Below, piece after piece: positions 62,505 to 64,000 of a stretch of DNA of 64,000 nt; the first letter of the stretch is position 1, and the number at the start of each line of letters is the position of its first letter. The notes beneath the pieces are model-generated. The model did not search any database. It was not told the origin of the DNA and saw only the letters and a program-made list of their open reading frames with translations. Location: the NCBI RefSeq assembly GCF_030512175.1, contig NZ_JAULBL010000001.1, forward strand, positions 248,001-312,000, given 5' to 3'. This DNA is from Paeniglutamicibacter sulfureus (GTDB lineage Bacteria > Actinomycetota > Actinomycetes > Actinomycetales > Micrococcaceae). Made by a program: the position numbers and the translations under genes.

Positions 62505-63730
62505 TATGCGCCCCGTGGGTGAGTAGTGGCGGCGTCAGAGGCATGACTACGCTCCAGCTGAAGTCGAGCCTGACCAACTTGGCCTTCAAGAACCTGCACT
62601 GTCTGTTTCATCGACTGTGCGGCTTCGACCTTGAACCTATCGATCTCGTCCATGGCCTGGAAAACATTATCGAATGCTTGTTGCAACTTGGTGGAGTCGA
62701 TCGAGGCTTGGGCGGAAGTCTTATGAATGGCTGCGCCCTGGGAGCGAAGAAGTTCCGAGGTCGAAACGATCAAGTCCGAGGTAGTTGAGTTGAGGGCATC
62801 AATTTGCGCCAGCACGATCTTTTGCTGGGCCAGGGCCTGCGCAACGATCACCGCTACCCGAAGCGCCGCGAGTGTAGTGTCCAGCGCCCGATCCACACCC
62901 TTGATCAGCTCGGAGTTGTTCTTCTTGACCACATCAAGAGCTAGGTACCCTTGGATGGATACCGCCATCTGGGTCATTAGATCTTGGTGGCGTTGGCGGA
63001 CGTAGAAGAGGGCGTCTGCTTCAAGTGTTGTGGCGTCGTCCGCTTTGCCCGTATTGCGCAGCTCTACGATCCGCTGCTCCAAACCGTTTCCAAGGTGGCT
63101 CGCGAGCACGGCGTAGTTCGCCAACTGCCCCATCGCCGCCCAGAGGGTATCGCGTTCGGTCTGGATGGCGGCGTTGTCCTGACGGAGATCGTCCTGCCCA
63201 CCCTTCAGAGCCTTGGTGATGGCGTCAAGTTGTTCTTGTGCCGATTCGTACCTCATGAAGTATCGCTGGATGGCGTTGCCTCCGGGAAGGAACCGCAGAA
63301 TGCGCTTCGCGCCAGTCAAATCATGGCGCTTGGGGTCTAGCTCGGTGACAATCTGTCGCAGTTCCGCCAGGGTGTTGCCGGTACGCGATGCAGGGTCGGC
63401 GCCGGTGGCTGCGAGGGCGGCTGCCGGTCTCCTCAACATGCGGTTGGATGCGGAGCTTGCCTGCTGCATCGTTCCCTCGCCCAGCCGGGTCAGCTGCGCC
63501 AACTTGGTCTGGAACTCCGGGCTCTGGAGGGGTGTGGCCAGCAGGTCATCAAGAAAGGTTTTGGCATTTTCGGCGTGCTTCTGCTGTGCGTCGGCATCCA
63601 CCAGGATCATGCCGCCGACCTTCTCCGGAGCGTGAACTACCACCTCAACTATTGGTTTCGGCGGCTCCAGCTCAAGTGGATTTCCAACCTGCGGGGACGA
63701 GGTCGCGCCGAGGTCGAGTGGGTTCAGCAT
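62504..63730 (-). CDS. TelA/KlaA-type toxic anion resistance protein
   Basis: 408 residues, almost entirely helical. The family core is visible in LRFLPGGNAIQRYFMRYESAQEQL, WAAMGQLANYAVLASHLG and RHQDLMTQMAVSIQGYLALDVV. TelA proteins are linked to tellurite and cell-envelope stress; the mechanism is unknown. ATG at 63730 has AAGGAG at 6 nt. Coupled to the membrane-protein gene downstream. Confidence 0.88.
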   Translation of the reverse strand: MLNPLDLGATSSPQVGNPLELEPPKPIVEVVVHAPEKVGGMILVDADAQQKHAENAKTFLDDLLATPLQSPEFQTKLAQLTRLGEGTMQQASSASNRMLRRPAAALAATGADPASRTGNTLAELRQIVTELDPKRHDLTGAKRILRFLPGGNAIQRYFMRYESAQEQLDAITKALKGGQDDLRQDNAAIQTERDTLWAAMGQLANYAVLASHLGNGLEQRIVELRNTGKADDATTLEADALFYVRQRHQDLMTQMAVSIQGYLALDVVKKNNSELIKGVDRALDTTLAALRVAVIVAQALAQQKIVLAQIDALNSTTSDLIVSTSELLRSQGAAIHKTSAQASIDSTKLQQAFDNVFQAMDEIDRFKVEAAQSMKQTVQVLEGQVGQARLQLERSHASDAATTHPRGA

Positions 63731-63952
63731 GATGTACTCCTTGGAAGGCTCTGGGACACTTGCAGTCTACTAGGGATTACTTGTAGGTAACAGTAAATGG
63801 CCTGTTTTAGCCGCGGCAATCACATTTAAATCTATCTCATCAGCCGGACCACAATCTTTGCGGAAAAGACAAACCTGTTCCTTTTTGCGGGCCCTTGACG
63901 GAATTGAGAATCGAGAAAACGTTGGCGTCCTTGCCCTCAAGCATCCTCGCTG
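63731..63952. other. right-edge intergenic region
   Basis: AT-richer stretch upstream of the TelA gene, probably with its promoter. No gene is seen. Confidence 0.4.
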
Positions 63953-64000
63953 TCATCGCATGTCTTGTTCGAGAAGATCGGCGACAACAGCATCCATGAC
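63953..64000 (-). CDS. possible 3' end of a gene running in from the right
   Basis: The minus strand at the edge reads VMDAVVADLLEQDMR followed by TGA. It is too short to identify; it may be the tail of another gene in the TelA transcript. Confidence 0.25.
   Translation of the reverse strand, partial: VMDAVVADLLEQDMR

Overview
The window is a high-GC actinobacterial chromosome segment, most likely from the Micrococcaceae (Arthrobacter or a close relative). The evidence is the minus-strand backbone dapB, dapA, RNase J, ftsK, pgsA, cinA, clgR, DUF3046, recA and recX, an order typical of actinobacteria, together with the GC-rich codon use and the frequent GTG/TTG starts and ATGA overlaps. No rRNA, tRNA, CRISPR array or complete insertion sequence was seen.

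Layout. 1-3662: an RHS/YD-repeat polymorphic-toxin-type protein running off the left edge, with a WXG100 partner gene and a terminator between them. 3850-11483: core block recX, recA (with a LexA-type box), DUF3046, clgR, cinA, pgsA, ftsK and a TM2 protein. 11622-31150: about 20 kb of accessory genes separating ftsK from the RNase J gene. These are a PucR regulator divergent from a FAD monooxygenase; a metal and thiol island (Cys-rich small protein, VKOR, DsbA-like protein, ZIP-like transporter, LspA, P1B ATPase, CmtR-like sensor, plus a broken second ATPase tail); a patch of orphans and gene fragments; an ArsR-linked oxidoreductase; an MFS exporter; and an iron/siderophore-type uptake operon under a Fur/Zur-like box. 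31194-41759: RNase J, dapA, assorted small genes, a secreted ExeM/NucH-type nuclease and dapB. 41848-48734: an ectoine/hydroxyectoine uptake and ectoine hydrolase locus (ehuBCDA, doeA/eutD) flanked by two GntR/FCD regulators. 48829-57272: small conserved genes and molybdenum-cofactor genes (moeA-moaC-mog-moaE on minus, moaA-moaD on plus) split by a two-gene flavin sugar dehydrogenase. 57282-63730: ABC1 kinase with a PadR regulator, an alanine/sodium symporter, and a TelA-type gene with a membrane partner.

Working together. The CmtR-ATPase-LspA genes are joined by 4-base overlaps and look like a cadmium/lead efflux operon extended with disulfide-forming enzymes. The iron operon is also tightly overlapped and contains an unannotated 51-residue coupled ORF; its permease appears to carry a single-base frameshift near its natural start. 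In the ectoine locus the same FadR-type operator core, TTGTCAACAA, lies upstream of both the transporter operon and the hydrolase gene, which suggests one regulator for both. All functional assignments come from motif reading of the sequence; no database search was run.
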